A stretch of 64,000 nucleotides of DNA, taken from assembly GCF_031010195.1 (NCBI RefSeq), contig NZ_JAUAMC010000001.1, positions 620,001 through 684,000 of the forward strand. The letters are read 5' to 3'. Source of the DNA: Halomonas sp. SpR8 (GTDB lineage: Bacteria > Pseudomonadota > Gammaproteobacteria > Pseudomonadales > Halomonadaceae). Made by a program: the position numbers and the translations under genes. Shown here piece after piece: positions 7,684 to 16,854 of the stretch. Positions within the stretch are counted from its first letter, which is position 1. Every line of letters begins with the position of its first letter. The notes under the pieces are model-generated. The model was given only the letters and a program-made list of their open reading frames with translations, had not been told where the DNA came from and did not search any database.

Positions 7684-10332
7684 ATGAGTCACGACCTACA
7701 CGAATCTCTGCGCGATAACGTGCGTATTCTGGGCGATAGCCTGGGGCGCACCATTGCCGATGATTTGGGCCAAGCATTTGTCGATAAAATTGAAACCATC
7801 CGTGCCCACGCCAAGCGCGGGCGCCAAGGCGACTCTCTGCAACAGCGCGAGTTGATCGAGTATCTGCGTGAGCTTCCCGAGAACGACCTGCTGCCGGTCA
7901 CCCGAGCCTTTAACCAGTTTTTAAACCTCGCCAATATTGCCGAACAGCATTATCGAGCACGCTTTCGCCGGGTAGAGGACTACAAACCCGGCTCCCAGCC
8001 GGTGCTGGGGGAGCTGCTTAAGCGTGCTCAGCAGGCGGGAAACTCACCGCGTAATCTGGTCGAAGCCCTTGCTAATATGCGCGTCGAGCTAGTGCTCACC
8101 GCTCACCCCACCGAAGTGATTCGCCGCACCTTGATCCAGAAATATGACGCCATCGATGAGTGCTTAACCGCCATAGAGAGCTCTGAAGATTATCCCGAGC
8201 GTGGCACCCGTGCCCAGGGGCGCCTGGAAGAGCTGATTAGTCAGGCGTGGCACACCGATGAGATTCGCCACGAGCGGCCCACTCCGGTGGATGAGGCCAA
8301 ATGGGGCTTCGCGGTGATCGAAAACTCGCTATGGCAGGCGGTGCCTGATTTCCACCGCGATCTGGATAACCTGCTGCTGGATACCGCCGGCGAGCGCCTG
8401 CCCCTGGACGCAGCGCCAATACGCTACGCCTCCTGGATGGGCGGCGATCGGGACGGTAACCCCAACGTTACTGCACGGGTGACTCGTGAAGTATTGCTAC
8501 TGGGCCGCTGGATGGCCGCCGATCTGTATTTGCGCGATCTTGAGCAGCTTAAAACCGAGCTCTCCATGTGGAAGGCCAATAGCGCGCTGAAAGCCGAGGC
8601 GGGTGATGTCGCTGAGCCGTACCGTGAAGTGCTGAAACGTCTTTTGGCAAAAATGGAAGCGACCCGGGATTGGGCCAAGGCCGAACTGGATGGGCGCAAC
8701 TACGACGGCGGGCCGATTATCGAAACCCGCGACCAACTCTATTCCCCACTGCTCGCCTGCTACCGTTCGCTGTGTGATGTAGGGCTGGATACCATCGCCA
8801 ACGGCGCACTGCTGGATACCCTGCGCCGGGTCGCGGTGTTTGGCGTTACGCTGACCAAGCTCGACCTGCGTCAGGAAGCCAGCCGCCATGCCCAGGTCGT
8901 TGAAGAGCTGACCAGCTCGCTGGGTCTTGGCCACTATCGCGATTGGGACGAAGCCCAGCGGCAAGAGTTTCTGCTCGCCGAGCTCGCTTCCCGTCGCCCG
9001 CTGATTCCACGCCGCTGGGAGTGCTCCGCCGAATCCCGGGAGGTGCTGGACACCTTCAAAGTCATCGCCCAGGAACACTCTGAGGCGCTGGGGACGTACA
9101 TCATCTCCATGGCTGCGGAGCCCTCGGACGTGCTCACCGTCGCGCTGCTGATGAAAGAGGTGGGCGGACAGGTAACGCTGCCTATCGCACCGCTGTTTGA
9201 AACCCTTAACGACCTGGATCACGCAGGTGACGTTGTCGATAAACTGCTCTCAATTCCTGGCTATCGCTCGCTGATCGATGATCGTCAGGAGGTCATGATT
9301 GGTTATTCGGACTCAGCCAAAGATGCCGGTCAGTTGGCCGCTGCCTGGGCGCAGTACCGCGCTCAGGAGTCGTTAGTGAATGTATGCGAGCGCCATGGCG
9401 TTGACTTGACCCTGTTTCATGGTCGCGGTGGCACCGTTGGCCGTGGCGGCGGTCCGGCCCATGCGGCGATTCTCTCCCAACCGCCTGGTTCGGTGAACGG
9501 CAGCCTGCGGGTGACTGAACAGGGTGAAATGATCCGCTTCAAGTTTGGTCAGCCGGATATTGCCCTGCGCTCCATGGAGATCTACGCCTGTGCGGTGTTG
9601 GAAGCGACCCTGCTGCCGCCCCCCGCGCCAGAGCCGCACTGGCGCGAAGAGATGGACCAACTCGCGAAGGTCGCGCACGCCGCGTACGTGGGAGTGGTGC
9701 GGGAAGATCCTGATTTTGTGCCTTACTTCCGCTCGGTAACACCGGAAGGCGCGCTGGGAAGATTGCCGCTGGGCTCGCGGCCCACCAAGCGTCGCCAAGA
9801 TGGCGGTGTTGAAACCCTACGCGCGATTCCGTGGATTTTCGCCTGGACGCAGATTCGTTTAATGCTACCCGCGTGGCTGGGCAGCGGCGAAGCCTTCTCG
9901 CGGCGTTTGGAGCAGCCCGGCGGGCGCGATGTGCTGCAAGAGATGCGCAACGAGTGGCCCTTTTTCGGCACTTACCTGGACATGCTTGAGATGCTGTTGG
10001 CCAAAGCCGACGTAGCAATTGCCGCCTACTATGAGCACCGCTTAGTCGACGAGCCCTCGCTGAAGGCGCTGGGTAAACAGCTGCGTGAACGTTTTGGGCG
10101 CTTGGAAGATGCAGTGCTGGATATCTTGCAGCAGGAGAAACTGCTGGAGAATACGCCGCTAATTCGCCAGGCGATCGATGTGCGTAACCCCTATATCGAC
10201 CCGCTCCATGGCCTTCAGGCGGAACTGCTGCAGCGCAACCGTGATGCCGATGGAGCGATTAGCGCGGATCTTTCCCGTGCACTCATGGTCACCATGGCGG
10301 GGATTGCTGCTGGTCTACGTAACACGGGCTAA
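7684..10332 (+). CDS. ppc: Phosphoenolpyruvate carboxylase
   Basis: Anaplerotic enzyme carboxylating PEP to oxaloacetate. At 882 residues it is full length. Signatures are VELVLTAHPTEVIRR (catalytic His about 141), FHGRGGTVGRGGGPAH, and the C-terminal NPYIDPLHGLQAELL ending in RNTG. An ATG at 7678 is also in frame, but AAGGAGG ends only 2 bases before it; the ATG at 7684 has 8-base spacing and gives MSHDLHES, so it is preferred. The DNA of the last codons (AACACGGGC) is echoed several times just after the stop (see the repeat entry). Confidence 0.95.
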   Translation: MSHDLHESLRDNVRILGDSLGRTIADDLGQAFVDKIETIRAHAKRGRQGDSLQQRELIEYLRELPENDLLPVTRAFNQFLNLANIAEQHYRARFRRVEDYKPGSQPVLGELLKRAQQAGNSPRNLVEALANMRVELVLTAHPTEVIRRTLIQKYDAIDECLTAIESSEDYPERGTRAQGRLEELISQAWHTDEIRHERPTPVDEAKWGFAVIENSLWQAVPDFHRDLDNLLLDTAGERLPLDAAPIRYASWMGGDRDGNPNVTARVTREVLLLGRWMAADLYLRDLEQLKTELSMWKANSALKAEAGDVAEPYREVLKRLLAKMEATRDWAKAELDGRNYDGGPIIETRDQLYSPLLACYRSLCDVGLDTIANGALLDTLRRVAVFGVTLTKLDLRQEASRHAQVVEELTSSLGLGHYRDWDEAQRQEFLLAELASRRPLIPRRWECSAESREVLDTFKVIAQEHSEALGTYIISMAAEPSDVLTVALLMKEVGGQVTLPIAPLFETLNDLDHAGDVVDKLLSIPGYRSLIDDRQEVMIGYSDSAKDAGQLAAAWAQYRAQESLVNVCERHGVDLTLFHGRGGTVGRGGGPAHAAILSQPPGSVNGSLRVTEQGEMIRFKFGQPDIALRSMEIYACAVLEATLLPPPAPEPHWREEMDQLAKVAHAAYVGVVREDPDFVPYFRSVTPEGALGRLPLGSRPTKRRQDGGVETLRAIPWIFAWTQIRLMLPAWLGSGEAFSRRLEQPGGRDVLQEMRNEWPFFGTYLDMLEMLLAKADVAIAAYYEHRLVDEPSLKALGKQLRERFGRLEDAVLDILQQEKLLENTPLIRQAIDVRNPYIDPLHGLQAELLQRNRDADGAISADLSRALMVTMAGIAAGLRNTG

Positions 10333-10373
10333 TTAACACGGGCAAGGTAACTCGGGCCAGACAACACTGGCTA
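10323..10373 (+). repeat. Degenerate tandem copies of the ppc 3' end
   Basis: The final ppc codons contain AACACGGGC. After the stop, AACACGGGC recurs exactly, followed by variants ACTCGGGC and AACACTGGC, at a spacing of about 12-15 bases. No hairpin with a U-tract is seen. It looks like slippage duplication of the gene end rather than a regulatory element. Confidence 0.6.
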
Positions 10374-10404
10374 GTTTTTTAATTACGCTAAGAAGGAGGC
10401 GTCA

Positions 10405-10950
10405 ATGCCCTCGGATGCTCAAGCGGTACTCGATTTTTGGTTTGAGGAGTTGACGCCTGCTCAGTGGTTTAAAAAAGACCTTGAGATGGATCGGTTGATC
10501 GCGGAGCGATTTGGCGCCATGCATGCTGAAGCCGCACAGTGCGAGTGTTACCTATGGCGGCAAACAGCCCAAGGGCGGCTCGCGGAGATCATTGTGTTGG
10601 ATCAGTTCTCACGCAATATCTACCGCGATGATGCCCGCGCCTTTGCCACTGACACCCTAGCGTTGGCGCTGGCCCAGGAGGCAGTCGCCGCCGAGGCAGA
10701 CGCTGAGCTGCCCCCTCAGCAGCGTACCTTTCTCTACATGCCCTATATGCATAGCGAGTCTGAGGCTATTCATGAGCTGGCGATGCAGCTGTTTGACCAG
10801 CCGGGGTTAGAGAATAATCTCGATTTTGAAGTCCGCCACAAGGCGATTATTGACCGTTTTGGGCGTTACCCGCACCGCAATGCCGTGCTGGGGCGGGCTT
10901 CTAGTGATGAGGAGCTGGAGTTTCTAAACCAGCCCGGCTCCTCTTTTTAA
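10405..10950 (+). CDS. DUF924 family protein
   Basis: A 181-residue soluble protein of the DUF924 (TPR-like helical) family. Family features visible are the N-terminal VLDFWFEELTPAQWF, then IIVLDQFSRNIYRDDARAFA, the mid-segment FLYMPYMHSES, and the C-terminal FGRYPHRNAVLGR. No catalytic role is established for the family. The start at 10405 is fixed by AAGGAGG 8 bases upstream. It lies 72 bases after ppc and is probably its own transcription unit or a read-through partner. Confidence 0.85.
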   Translation: MPSDAQAVLDFWFEELTPAQWFKKDLEMDRLIAERFGAMHAEAAQCECYLWRQTAQGRLAEIIVLDQFSRNIYRDDARAFATDTLALALAQEAVAAEADAELPPQQRTFLYMPYMHSESEAIHELAMQLFDQPGLENNLDFEVRHKAIIDRFGRYPHRNAVLGRASSDEELEFLNQPGSSF

Positions 10951-10986
10951 GCGTTTATTTATTCCCTTTTAGCCCTATGGCGTTAT

Positions 10987-12045
10987 ATGTCGTTGCGAAA
11001 ATCTACCCGGATCAATAAGTACATCAGCGAAAGTGGCATGTGCTCTCGCCGCGAGGCCGACCGCTTCGTGGAGCAGGGCAATGTGTGGATTAATGGCCGC
11101 CGCGCTACTACCGGCGACCAAGTGGTGGCGGGGGACTTGGTTAAGGTCAACGGCCAGGAGATTGAGCCACAGGAAGAGGAGGACTTAGTCCTTATCGCGC
11201 TGAACAAACCGGTGGGCATTGTCAGTACCACCGAACCCAGTGAGAAGGATAATATCGTTGAGTTTGTTAAACACGGCACGCGTATTTTTCCCATTGGGCG
11301 GCTCGACAAAGACTCCCAGGGGCTGATTTTTTTAACCAACAACGGCGACTTGGTTAACAAGATCCTGCGCGCCAATAACAACCACGAAAAAGAGTATCAG
11401 GTGACGGTGAACAAGCCGATCACCGACGAGTTTATCGACGGCATGCAGAGTGGCGTGCCGATTCTTGGCAAGGTGACCAAGCGCTGCAAGGTGCAAAAAG
11501 AGTCCACTTTTGTATTTACCATTACCCTGGTGCAGGGGCTCAATCGACAAATTCGCCGTATGTGCGAATACTTCGGCTATGAGGTTACCCAACTGATCCG
11601 CACGCGGATTATGAATGTGTCGCTTAAAGGCTTAGCCCTGGGCGATTGGCGCGATCTCACGGCCAAAGAGATCGATACCATTATCGCGCTTACTGAAAGC
11701 TCAGAGGCGGCACCAGAGAAGAAAAGTAAAGCTAAGCCGGAAAGGCCCAACTACAGCTCAGGCGCAGGAAAAGCAAAGCCGCCTTCCGCAAAAGGGCGAC
11801 TGGCCAAATCGGGTGCGAAGGCTGCTGGCGCTAAAGCATCTGGGGCTAAACTACTGCCCAAGGGTAAAAAAGCCGCCAGCGGAAAAGTCAACGGAAAAAC
11901 AGGTACTGGCCCTAAAGGCGGGGTGGCAGGCAAGCCAAACCCCAAGGGCAAAGCCCCCGGCAAGCCTGGTGCTAAAGGTAAGCCCGTTGGTAAAGGCCGC
12001 GGTAAGCCAGCGGCGGGTGGCAAGCCTTCTCAGCGACGCAAGTAG
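10987..12045 (+). CDS. rluF: 23S rRNA pseudouridine(2604) synthase RluF
   Basis: Pseudouridine synthase of the RsuA/RluF branch. An N-terminal S4 RNA-binding domain (1-60; [17 protein letters not shown]) is followed by the synthase domain with catalytic Asp107 in [13 protein letters not shown], then [14 protein letters not shown] and [16 protein letters not shown], very close in wording to E. coli RluF. Beyond about residue 243 comes a 110-residue Lys/Gly/Pro/Ala-rich basic tail, longer than usual, probably disordered and RNA-contacting. Upstream spacing gives no strong ribosome-binding site; ATG 10987 is chosen because it begins the conserved S4 region. Confidence 0.93.
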   Translation: MSLRKSTRINKYISESGMCSRREADRFVEQGNVWINGRRATTGDQVVAGDLVKVNGQEIEPQEEEDLVLIALNKPVGIVSTTEPSEKDNIVEFVKHGTRIFPIGRLDKDSQGLIFLTNNGDLVNKILRANNNHEKEYQVTVNKPITDEFIDGMQSGVPILGKVTKRCKVQKESTFVFTITLVQGLNRQIRRMCEYFGYEVTQLIRTRIMNVSLKGLALGDWRDLTAKEIDTIIALTESSEAAPEKKSKAKPERPNYSSGAGKAKPPSAKGRLAKSGAKAAGAKASGAKLLPKGKKAASGKVNGKTGTGPKGGVAGKPNPKGKAPGKPGAKGKPVGKGRGKPAAGGKPSQRRK

Positions 12046-12071
12046 ATCCTAACCATTTAAGAGCCTCCACT

Positions 12072-12347
12072 GTGATTCCAATCGTCGCCTTTTACGCTGT
12101 GATTAGCGTTATCGCCTATATCACTTACGCTATCGACAAAAAGGCGGCGATTAAAAATCGCCGCCGGGTAAGCGAGAAGTCGTTACATCTGCTTGGCGTG
12201 TTGGGCGGCTGGCCGGGCGCGCTCCTGGCCCAGCAGCGGTTGCGGCATAAAACCCAGAAAACCGCTTTTCAAGTTACGTTCTGGCTGACGGTTGTCGTGA
12301 ATCTGGTCTGCATAGGGTGGCTAACTGTTTCATTGAGTCTCATTTAG
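12072..12347 (+). CDS. DUF1294 membrane protein
   Basis: A 91-residue protein with a GTG start. Two hydrophobic segments (about 3-20 and 68-88) flank a basic loop with the DUF1294 pattern YAIDKKAAIKNRRRVSE, then LHLLGVLGGWPGALLAQQRLRHKTQKTAF. The family is a small inner-membrane protein of unknown function, sometimes fused to cold-shock domains. It is convergent with trpG (30-bp gap) and follows rluF by 26 bp. Confidence 0.8.
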   Translation: MIPIVAFYAVISVIAYITYAIDKKAAIKNRRRVSEKSLHLLGVLGGWPGALLAQQRLRHKTQKTAFQVTFWLTVVVNLVCIGWLTVSLSLI

Positions 12348-12377
12348 CCACCCGTTTAGCCATCCTATGCTTGGTGC

Positions 12378-13058
12378 TTACGCTGTGGCTTGATCGTCGG
12401 GCGCGAAAAGAAAATTAGCAATCAGCTCTTTGCCGCCTTCTGTGGCAAACGATTCGGGGTGGAACTGAATACCGTGAATCGGGTACTCCCGGTGTTTAAC
12501 GCCCATTAGCTCGAATTCACCCATTGACTGCCAGCGACTGCGCTGCTCAAAGCTGTCAGCCGCCAGGGCACCCACGGTGGCGGTCACTTCCAGGCACTCG
12601 GGCAGGGTGGTCGCATCGGCAATCAGCGAGTGGTAGCGCATCACTTCAAGCTGGTCGGGTACGCCATTAAACACCGAATGGCTATTATGATTGATCGGGC
12701 TAATTTTACCGTGCATGGGCAGCGGCGCTTTGACCACCTTGCCGCCGAATACATGCACAATGCCCTGCATGCCCAGGCAGACCCCTAGCAGCGGGGTGGT
12801 CTTGCCCAGTTTCTCTATCACCTCAGCGCATACGCCAAAGTAACGCGGGTCATCCGGCGAGCCGGGGCCGGGGGAGATAATAATGCGATCCGGGGCCATG
12901 GCTTCGATGGCGTGGAAATCGATTTGATTATTGCGCTTAACGAGTATCTCGAAATTGGCCAGCCCGCCGCGATTCTTCTCCGTGGTTAAAATCTCACCGA
13001 TGAACTGGTAGAGGTTATAGGTGAAGGAGTCGTAATTATCGATAATCAGTACTTTCAT
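12378..13058 (-). CDS. trpG: Anthranilate synthase glutamine amidotransferase component (TrpG)
   Basis: Class I glutamine amidotransferase that supplies ammonia to TrpE. The catalytic triad is visible: Cys94 in GVCLGMQG, and His200 and Glu202 in FHPES. The N-terminus IIDNYDSFTYNL is typical. The 226-residue length is slightly long for TrpG/PabA. Its start overlaps the trpE stop by 4 bases, so the two subunits are translationally coupled. PabA function (folate) could be shared, as in some bacteria, but the operon with trpR and trpE points to tryptophan synthesis. Confidence 0.88.
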   Translation of the reverse strand: MKVLIIDNYDSFTYNLYQFIGEILTTEKNRGGLANFEILVKRNNQIDFHAIEAMAPDRIIISPGPGSPDDPRYFGVCAEVIEKLGKTTPLLGVCLGMQGIVHVFGGKVVKAPLPMHGKISPINHNSHSVFNGVPDQLEVMRYHSLIADATTLPECLEVTATVGALAADSFEQRSRWQSMGEFELMGVKHREYPIHGIQFHPESFATEGGKELIANFLFAPDDQATA

Positions 13059-14488
13059 GCTGGGCGCTCCATGTCCGTTTCCATGTCCGTTTTCATAAAA
13101 GGGGCAAGGGCTTTGCGGGTGCCGGCAAATTTGCGGCGAATCTCTTCGTATTCATCTTCGGCGTTGCTATCAAACACATTGCCGCCACAGGTTTGCACAT
13201 AGGCTTGCTCTCCATTCACGAACACCGTACGGATGGGAATTGCAAAGGTGCAGTCGCCGTTAAACGAAAACTGACCCACCGCACCGCCGTAGGGGCCACG
13301 CCCGTCGGTTTCCAGGCCGTCGATAATTTTCATCGCCTCGATCTTGGGGGCGCCGGTGAGTGTACCGGCAGGGAAGTTACTGGCGAGCGCGGTAAACATA
13401 TCTTCGCCTTCGGCGATAATGCCGACGATCTCGCTGGAAATATGCTGTACGTGGCTAAAGCGCTTGATATCCATCAGGCTGCGCACTTTTACCGTACCAA
13501 ATTGCGCCACCCGGCCAATATCATTGCGGTGTAGATCGACGATCATATTGTGCTCGGCGATCTCTTTGGGGTCATTGAGCAGCGCCCGGGCGAGCTGGGT
13601 ATCCTCCTGGGGCGTTTGGCCACGCAGGGTGGTACCCGCCAGGGGGAAGGTTTCCATCTCTCCTTGGCGCAGCCGGAACAGCAGCTCGGGACTAGCGCCG
13701 ATCAGCTTCTGCTCACCGAATTTGACGTAGTACATCTGCGGCGACGGATTAATCGTGCGTAGCTGGTCATACAGCGCCAGGGTATCGCCCTGAACCCGAA
13801 AGCGCTTTTTAAAGCCGACTTCGCACTGGAATACCTTGCCGTCAATAATATCCTGTTTCACCTTGGCCACGGCCTCGGCGTGCTCTGCCTGGCTCATGGT
13901 GTCGCCAAGTGCGGTGATTTGCAGCGAGCCTGCTGGCTCATCGTTTGAATTGATCAGTGTCTGCAGAAATTCGTAACGGCTGTTATCGTAGTAAAAATAG
14001 ATAACCTCACCGGTCATCTTGTCGAGGATCAGCCCATCTTTGTAGAGCCCAAAGCGGAAGGTATCGAAATCATCGCTGGCTTTTAACGTCAACGACGGTT
14101 CGAAGTACTGCATGGCGTCGTAGCCGAGATAACCGCTTAACCCGCCAGCGTATTTGCGCGAAATAATATTCTGTGGGATCAGGCTGCGCAGCAGCTCATA
14201 AGGGTTATCGCTTGGGTAGTGACTGGCATTGCCATCGCGGTCTTCGATCGTCAGCGTCTTGCCGTTGGCATAGAGCGTGTATTCTGGGTCGAAGCCGATG
14301 ATCGAGTGGCGCGCCATGTGGCTATCTTCGCCCAGCGACTCCAGCATGTAGCAGTTAGTAAACTGCCGCTCGATTTTTTGAAACAGAGCAAAGAAATCGC
14401 AGTCCGCCGCTAGCGTCACATAGTGCGGCTTGCGCGACAGCGTAAACGGCTCAGGGCCTTTAGGTGCGTGCGTGTCAGCAGTGGTCAT
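13055..14488 (-). CDS. trpE: Anthranilate synthase component I (TrpE)
   Basis: Chorismate-utilising enzyme making anthranilate with TrpG. Signatures are an N-terminal MLES (the tryptophan-feedback motif, LLES in E. coli), the chorismate-binding segment VDLHRNDIGRV, PAGTLTGAPKIEAM, and GPYGGAVGQFSFNGD. At 477 residues it is slightly shorter than E. coli TrpE. The ATG at 14488 gives a 4-base overlap with the trpR stop; a TTG two codons earlier is possible but less likely. The last codons (MKTDMETDMERPA) come from an exact tandem 12-bp duplication. PabB is the alternative; the MLES motif and trpR linkage favour TrpE. Confidence 0.9.
   Translation of the reverse strand: MTTADTHAPKGPEPFTLSRKPHYVTLAADCDFFALFQKIERQFTNCYMLESLGEDSHMARHSIIGFDPEYTLYANGKTLTIEDRDGNASHYPSDNPYELLRSLIPQNIISRKYAGGLSGYLGYDAMQYFEPSLTLKASDDFDTFRFGLYKDGLILDKMTGEVIYFYYDNSRYEFLQTLINSNDEPAGSLQITALGDTMSQAEHAEAVAKVKQDIIDGKVFQCEVGFKKRFRVQGDTLALYDQLRTINPSPQMYYVKFGEQKLIGASPELLFRLRQGEMETFPLAGTTLRGQTPQEDTQLARALLNDPKEIAEHNMIVDLHRNDIGRVAQFGTVKVRSLMDIKRFSHVQHISSEIVGIIAEGEDMFTALASNFPAGTLTGAPKIEAMKIIDGLETDGRGPYGGAVGQFSFNGDCTFAIPIRTVFVNGEQAYVQTCGGNVFDSNAEDEYEEIRRKFAGTRKALAPFMKTDMETDMERPA
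13069..13092 (-). repeat. Tandem 12-bp duplication in the trpE 3' end
   Basis: CCATGTCCGTTT occurs twice in exact tandem (13069-13080 and 13081-13092, + strand). In the protein it yields the repeated TDME near the C-terminus. It is probably slippage-born and tolerated because it lies beyond the conserved fold. Confidence 0.75.
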
Positions 14489-14796
14489 GAACAATCATTC
14501 CGTGAAGAAGGTCGTGTAGAAGGTGGCAAAGTTGAAGAGGGCAAAGTTGAAGAGGGTAATGTGGCCAAGGCACGGGAGCCCCGTGAAACCGTGGCGATAC
14601 CCACGCCCAGGGTTTCGGCAATTTTGCGGTGTGGCACGCCTTCACGCAGCAGTCTAAAAATCTGTAGGCGTTTACTGATTTCTTGGTACTCTGCAGGCGT
14701 TAGCAGGCTAGCCAGCGCTTCGTCCATGGCTTCAGGTGAATCAATGGCGAGTAGGTGGTCGATTAGCTCAGCTTGGTAGTGTTCGTTTGAGGGCAT
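14485..14796 (-). CDS. trpR: Trp operon repressor TrpR with repeat-derived tail
   Basis: Tryptophan-dependent repressor. The core matches TrpR: EALASLLTPAEYQEISKRL followed by the helix-turn-helix region VPHRKIAETLGVGIATVSRG (E. coli has GIATITRGS). After SRGSRAL comes a non-homologous tail of about 28 residues rich in Pro/Ser/Thr (LPSST repeated), produced by a 15-bp DNA repeat. ATG 14796 is chosen; a TTG two codons upstream is an alternative. The stop overlaps the trpE start by 4 bases, making the repressor the first gene of the operon it most likely controls. Confidence 0.85.
   Translation of the reverse strand: MPSNEHYQAELIDHLLAIDSPEAMDEALASLLTPAEYQEISKRLQIFRLLREGVPHRKIAETLGVGIATVSRGSRALATLPSSTLPSSTLPPSTRPSSRNDCS
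14525..14569 (-). repeat. 15-bp tandem repeat in the trpR 3' end
   Basis: GGCAAAGTTGAAGAG is present twice in exact tandem at 14525-14539 and 14540-14554 (+ strand), with a degenerate third unit after it and related sequence before it. It encodes the LPSSTLPSST tail of TrpR. Confidence 0.75.
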
Positions 14797-14819
14797 GGTC
14801 AAGGCCGGTTAATAAGCGT

Positions 14820-14837
14820 GTACTATCGTACTAGTAC
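14820..14837. promoter_or_regulatory. Candidate trp operator
   Basis: GTACTATCGTACTAGTAC matches the E. coli-type trp operator (GTACTAGTTAACTAGTAC) at 14 of 18 positions, with perfect outer arms GTACTA/TAGTAC. It lies 24 bases upstream of trpR on the minus strand. A TTGACT -35-like hexamer lies just beyond it (minus strand, about 14856-14861), so a bound repressor would cover the -10/start region. The divergent antiporter gene begins 60 bp away on the other side. Confidence 0.7.
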
Positions 14838-14896
14838 GGTATGCTGTTAGCCGGAAAAGTCAAGCAATGCGTGTTGATTTACATTAAGGGAATGCG

Positions 14897-16783
14897 ATGA
14901 CCGGCTACTTTATTCAAGCTTTTATCTACCTTGTCGCCGCAGTGATTGCGGTTCCGCTCGCCAAGCGCTTTGGCCTGGGGTCCGTGCTGGGTTATCTGGT
15001 TGCCGGGGTGGTGATTGGTCCGATACTGGGGCTGGTGGGCCAAGAGACCACCACCATCCAGCATTTCGCCGAGTTTGGCGTGGTGATGATGCTGTTTTTG
15101 GTCGGTATGGAGCTTGATCCCAAAGGGCTGTGGGCGATGCGTGTCCGGCTGATTGGCCTGGGCGGGCTACAGGTAGTGCTCACGGCAGCCGCCGGCTCCG
15201 CGATTGGCTGGTGGTTGGGGTTAGTATGGCAAACCGCTCTAGCGGTGGGACTCATTTTTGCGCTCTCTTCAACGGCGATTGTGCTGCAAACACTCAATGA
15301 AAAGGGGCTCGCTAAAACAGAAGGCGGGCGCAGCGCGTTTTCGGTACTGCTGTTTCAAGATATTGCGGTCATTCCCATGCTGGCGCTGATCCCGCTGCTG
15401 GCGCTGCCGGAACTAATGAGCGCTGGCGGCGGCGATAGCCACGCTAACGTAAGCCTAGTGGCAAGCTTACCCGGCTGGGCGCACGCTTTGGTGGTCGTGA
15501 CGGCTATTGGGAGCGTCATTGTGGGTGGCTACTATTTAGTACCGCTGCTGTTTCGCTATGTGATTGGCTCTGGTCTGCGTGAAGTGTTTACCGCCACGGC
15601 ACTAATGCTGGTCATTGGTATCGCCGCGTTGATGAGCCTGGTCAATCTATCTCCCGCCCTTGGCGCTTTTCTGGCCGGAGTGGTGCTTGCCAATAGTGAG
15701 TTTAAGCATGAGCTCGAAGCCAATATCGAGCCATTTAAAGGGCTACTGCTGGGGTTGTTCTTTATAACTGTGGGGGCGGGCATCAATTTTGCGGTGCTGG
15801 CGGCAGAGTGGCAAACGGTAATCTCATTAGGTGTGGCGGTTATCGTCGTAAAGGGTGTCATTCTGTTGGCTTTGGCGTTTCTGTTTCGGGTGCGCGGCAG
15901 TAACGGCTGGCTGTTCACCTTAAGTCTTGCCCAGGCCGGTGAATTTGGTTTTGTGCTACTGACCTATAGCGTACAAAACAGTGTGATTCCTGCCGATATT
16001 TTTCAGGTGCTTTCGCTGGTCGTGGCGCTGTCAATGTTCTTAACGCCGCTGTTATTTATTGTCTACGACCGGCTGGTATTGCCACGTTACCGCAGTGCTC
16101 AAAATGATGACCGCGAAGCCGATAAGATTGAAGAGCAGGCGCCAGTCATCGTTGCGGGAGTGGGGCGGTTTGGGCAAATTATCTGCCGTTTGCTGCGCGC
16201 AAATAGTATCCCCATTGTTGCCCTGGACCTTGAGATAGCGCAGATCGAGAATCTGCGTAAAATTAATATTAAAAGTTACTTTGGCGACGCCAGCCGCTCG
16301 GACTTACTTGAAACTGCTGGTATTGACCACGCTCGGTTACTGGTGATTGCGTTGGACGACCGAGACCGCGCCGTGCAGATGGTCAAACACGTTAAACAGT
16401 ACTATCCCCATGTCTGGGTGCTGGCCCGCGCGTTTGACCGTGGCCATGGCTATCAACTGCGTGAAGCGGGGGCTGATGATGTGGTCAGTGAAACCTATCA
16501 CTCTGCGCTGGAGTTGGGGGGGCACGCACTTACTGGAATGGGGGTGCACCCTATGCGCGCCAAGCAAATGACCTGGGCGTTTGTGCAAAACGAAGAGGCG
16601 CACGAAGATGAACTGTTTAAAGCGTGGAAAGAGATCGAAGAGGGCATTAGCTTTAGCCCGCGTTACGGTGAACTATTTATGAAGCTGGAAGAGTCGCTAA
16701 ATAGTGTTATGCAGCAGGAATGGCGTGAACCGCAGCGCGAAGATGTGCCGACCTGGACACCGCCTGAACAGACTCCAGAATAA
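14897..16783 (+). CDS. KefB/KefC-type monovalent cation:proton antiporter (CPA2 with RCK domain)
   Basis: Inner-membrane K+/H+ antiporter of the CPA2 family. About 12 hydrophobic segments span residues 1-390, with LGYLVAGVVIGP and FALSSTAIVLQTL as typical CPA2 motifs and LSPALGAFLAGVVLANSEFKHELE in the second half. A TrkA-N/RCK domain follows from about 410 (VIVAGVGRFGQIICRLL), with an acidic C-terminus. The 628 residues fit KefB/KefC. No KefF/KefG ancillary quinone reductase is adjacent, so glutathione gating is not shown by context. It is divergent from trpR. K+ handling suits a halophile. Confidence 0.9.
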   Translation: MTGYFIQAFIYLVAAVIAVPLAKRFGLGSVLGYLVAGVVIGPILGLVGQETTTIQHFAEFGVVMMLFLVGMELDPKGLWAMRVRLIGLGGLQVVLTAAAGSAIGWWLGLVWQTALAVGLIFALSSTAIVLQTLNEKGLAKTEGGRSAFSVLLFQDIAVIPMLALIPLLALPELMSAGGGDSHANVSLVASLPGWAHALVVVTAIGSVIVGGYYLVPLLFRYVIGSGLREVFTATALMLVIGIAALMSLVNLSPALGAFLAGVVLANSEFKHELEANIEPFKGLLLGLFFITVGAGINFAVLAAEWQTVISLGVAVIVVKGVILLALAFLFRVRGSNGWLFTLSLAQAGEFGFVLLTYSVQNSVIPADIFQVLSLVVALSMFLTPLLFIVYDRLVLPRYRSAQNDDREADKIEEQAPVIVAGVGRFGQIICRLLRANSIPIVALDLEIAQIENLRKINIKSYFGDASRSDLLETAGIDHARLLVIALDDRDRAVQMVKHVKQYYPHVWVLARAFDRGHGYQLREAGADDVVSETYHSALELGGHALTGMGVHPMRAKQMTWAFVQNEEAHEDELFKAWKEIEEGISFSPRYGELFMKLEESLNSVMQQEWREPQREDVPTWTPPEQTPE

Positions 16784-16800
16784 TATCAAGAGTAGTTTCA

Positions 16801-16842
16801 AGAACAGTCTCGAGAACAGTCTCGAGAACAGTCTCGAGAACA
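16801..16842 (+). repeat. 12-bp tandem repeat, 3.5 copies
   Basis: AGAACAGTCTCG is repeated three times exactly (16801-16836) plus a half copy, between the antiporter stop and the convergent outer-membrane protein gene. Degenerate related sequence (CAAGAGTAGTTTCAAGAA) precedes it. The units contain CTCGAG palindromes but form no terminator with a U-tract. Confidence 0.85.
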
Positions 16843-16854
16843 TCACGAAAAGCC

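Noticed and set aside
12378..14488. PabA/PabB (folate) instead of TrpG/TrpE
   Set aside because: The MLES feedback motif in the large subunit and the overlapping trpR gene with a trp operator point to anthranilate synthase.
16801..16842. LexA-like or other regulator operator array
   Set aside because: The units lie between convergent gene ends with no promoter to control and are better explained as slippage repeats.
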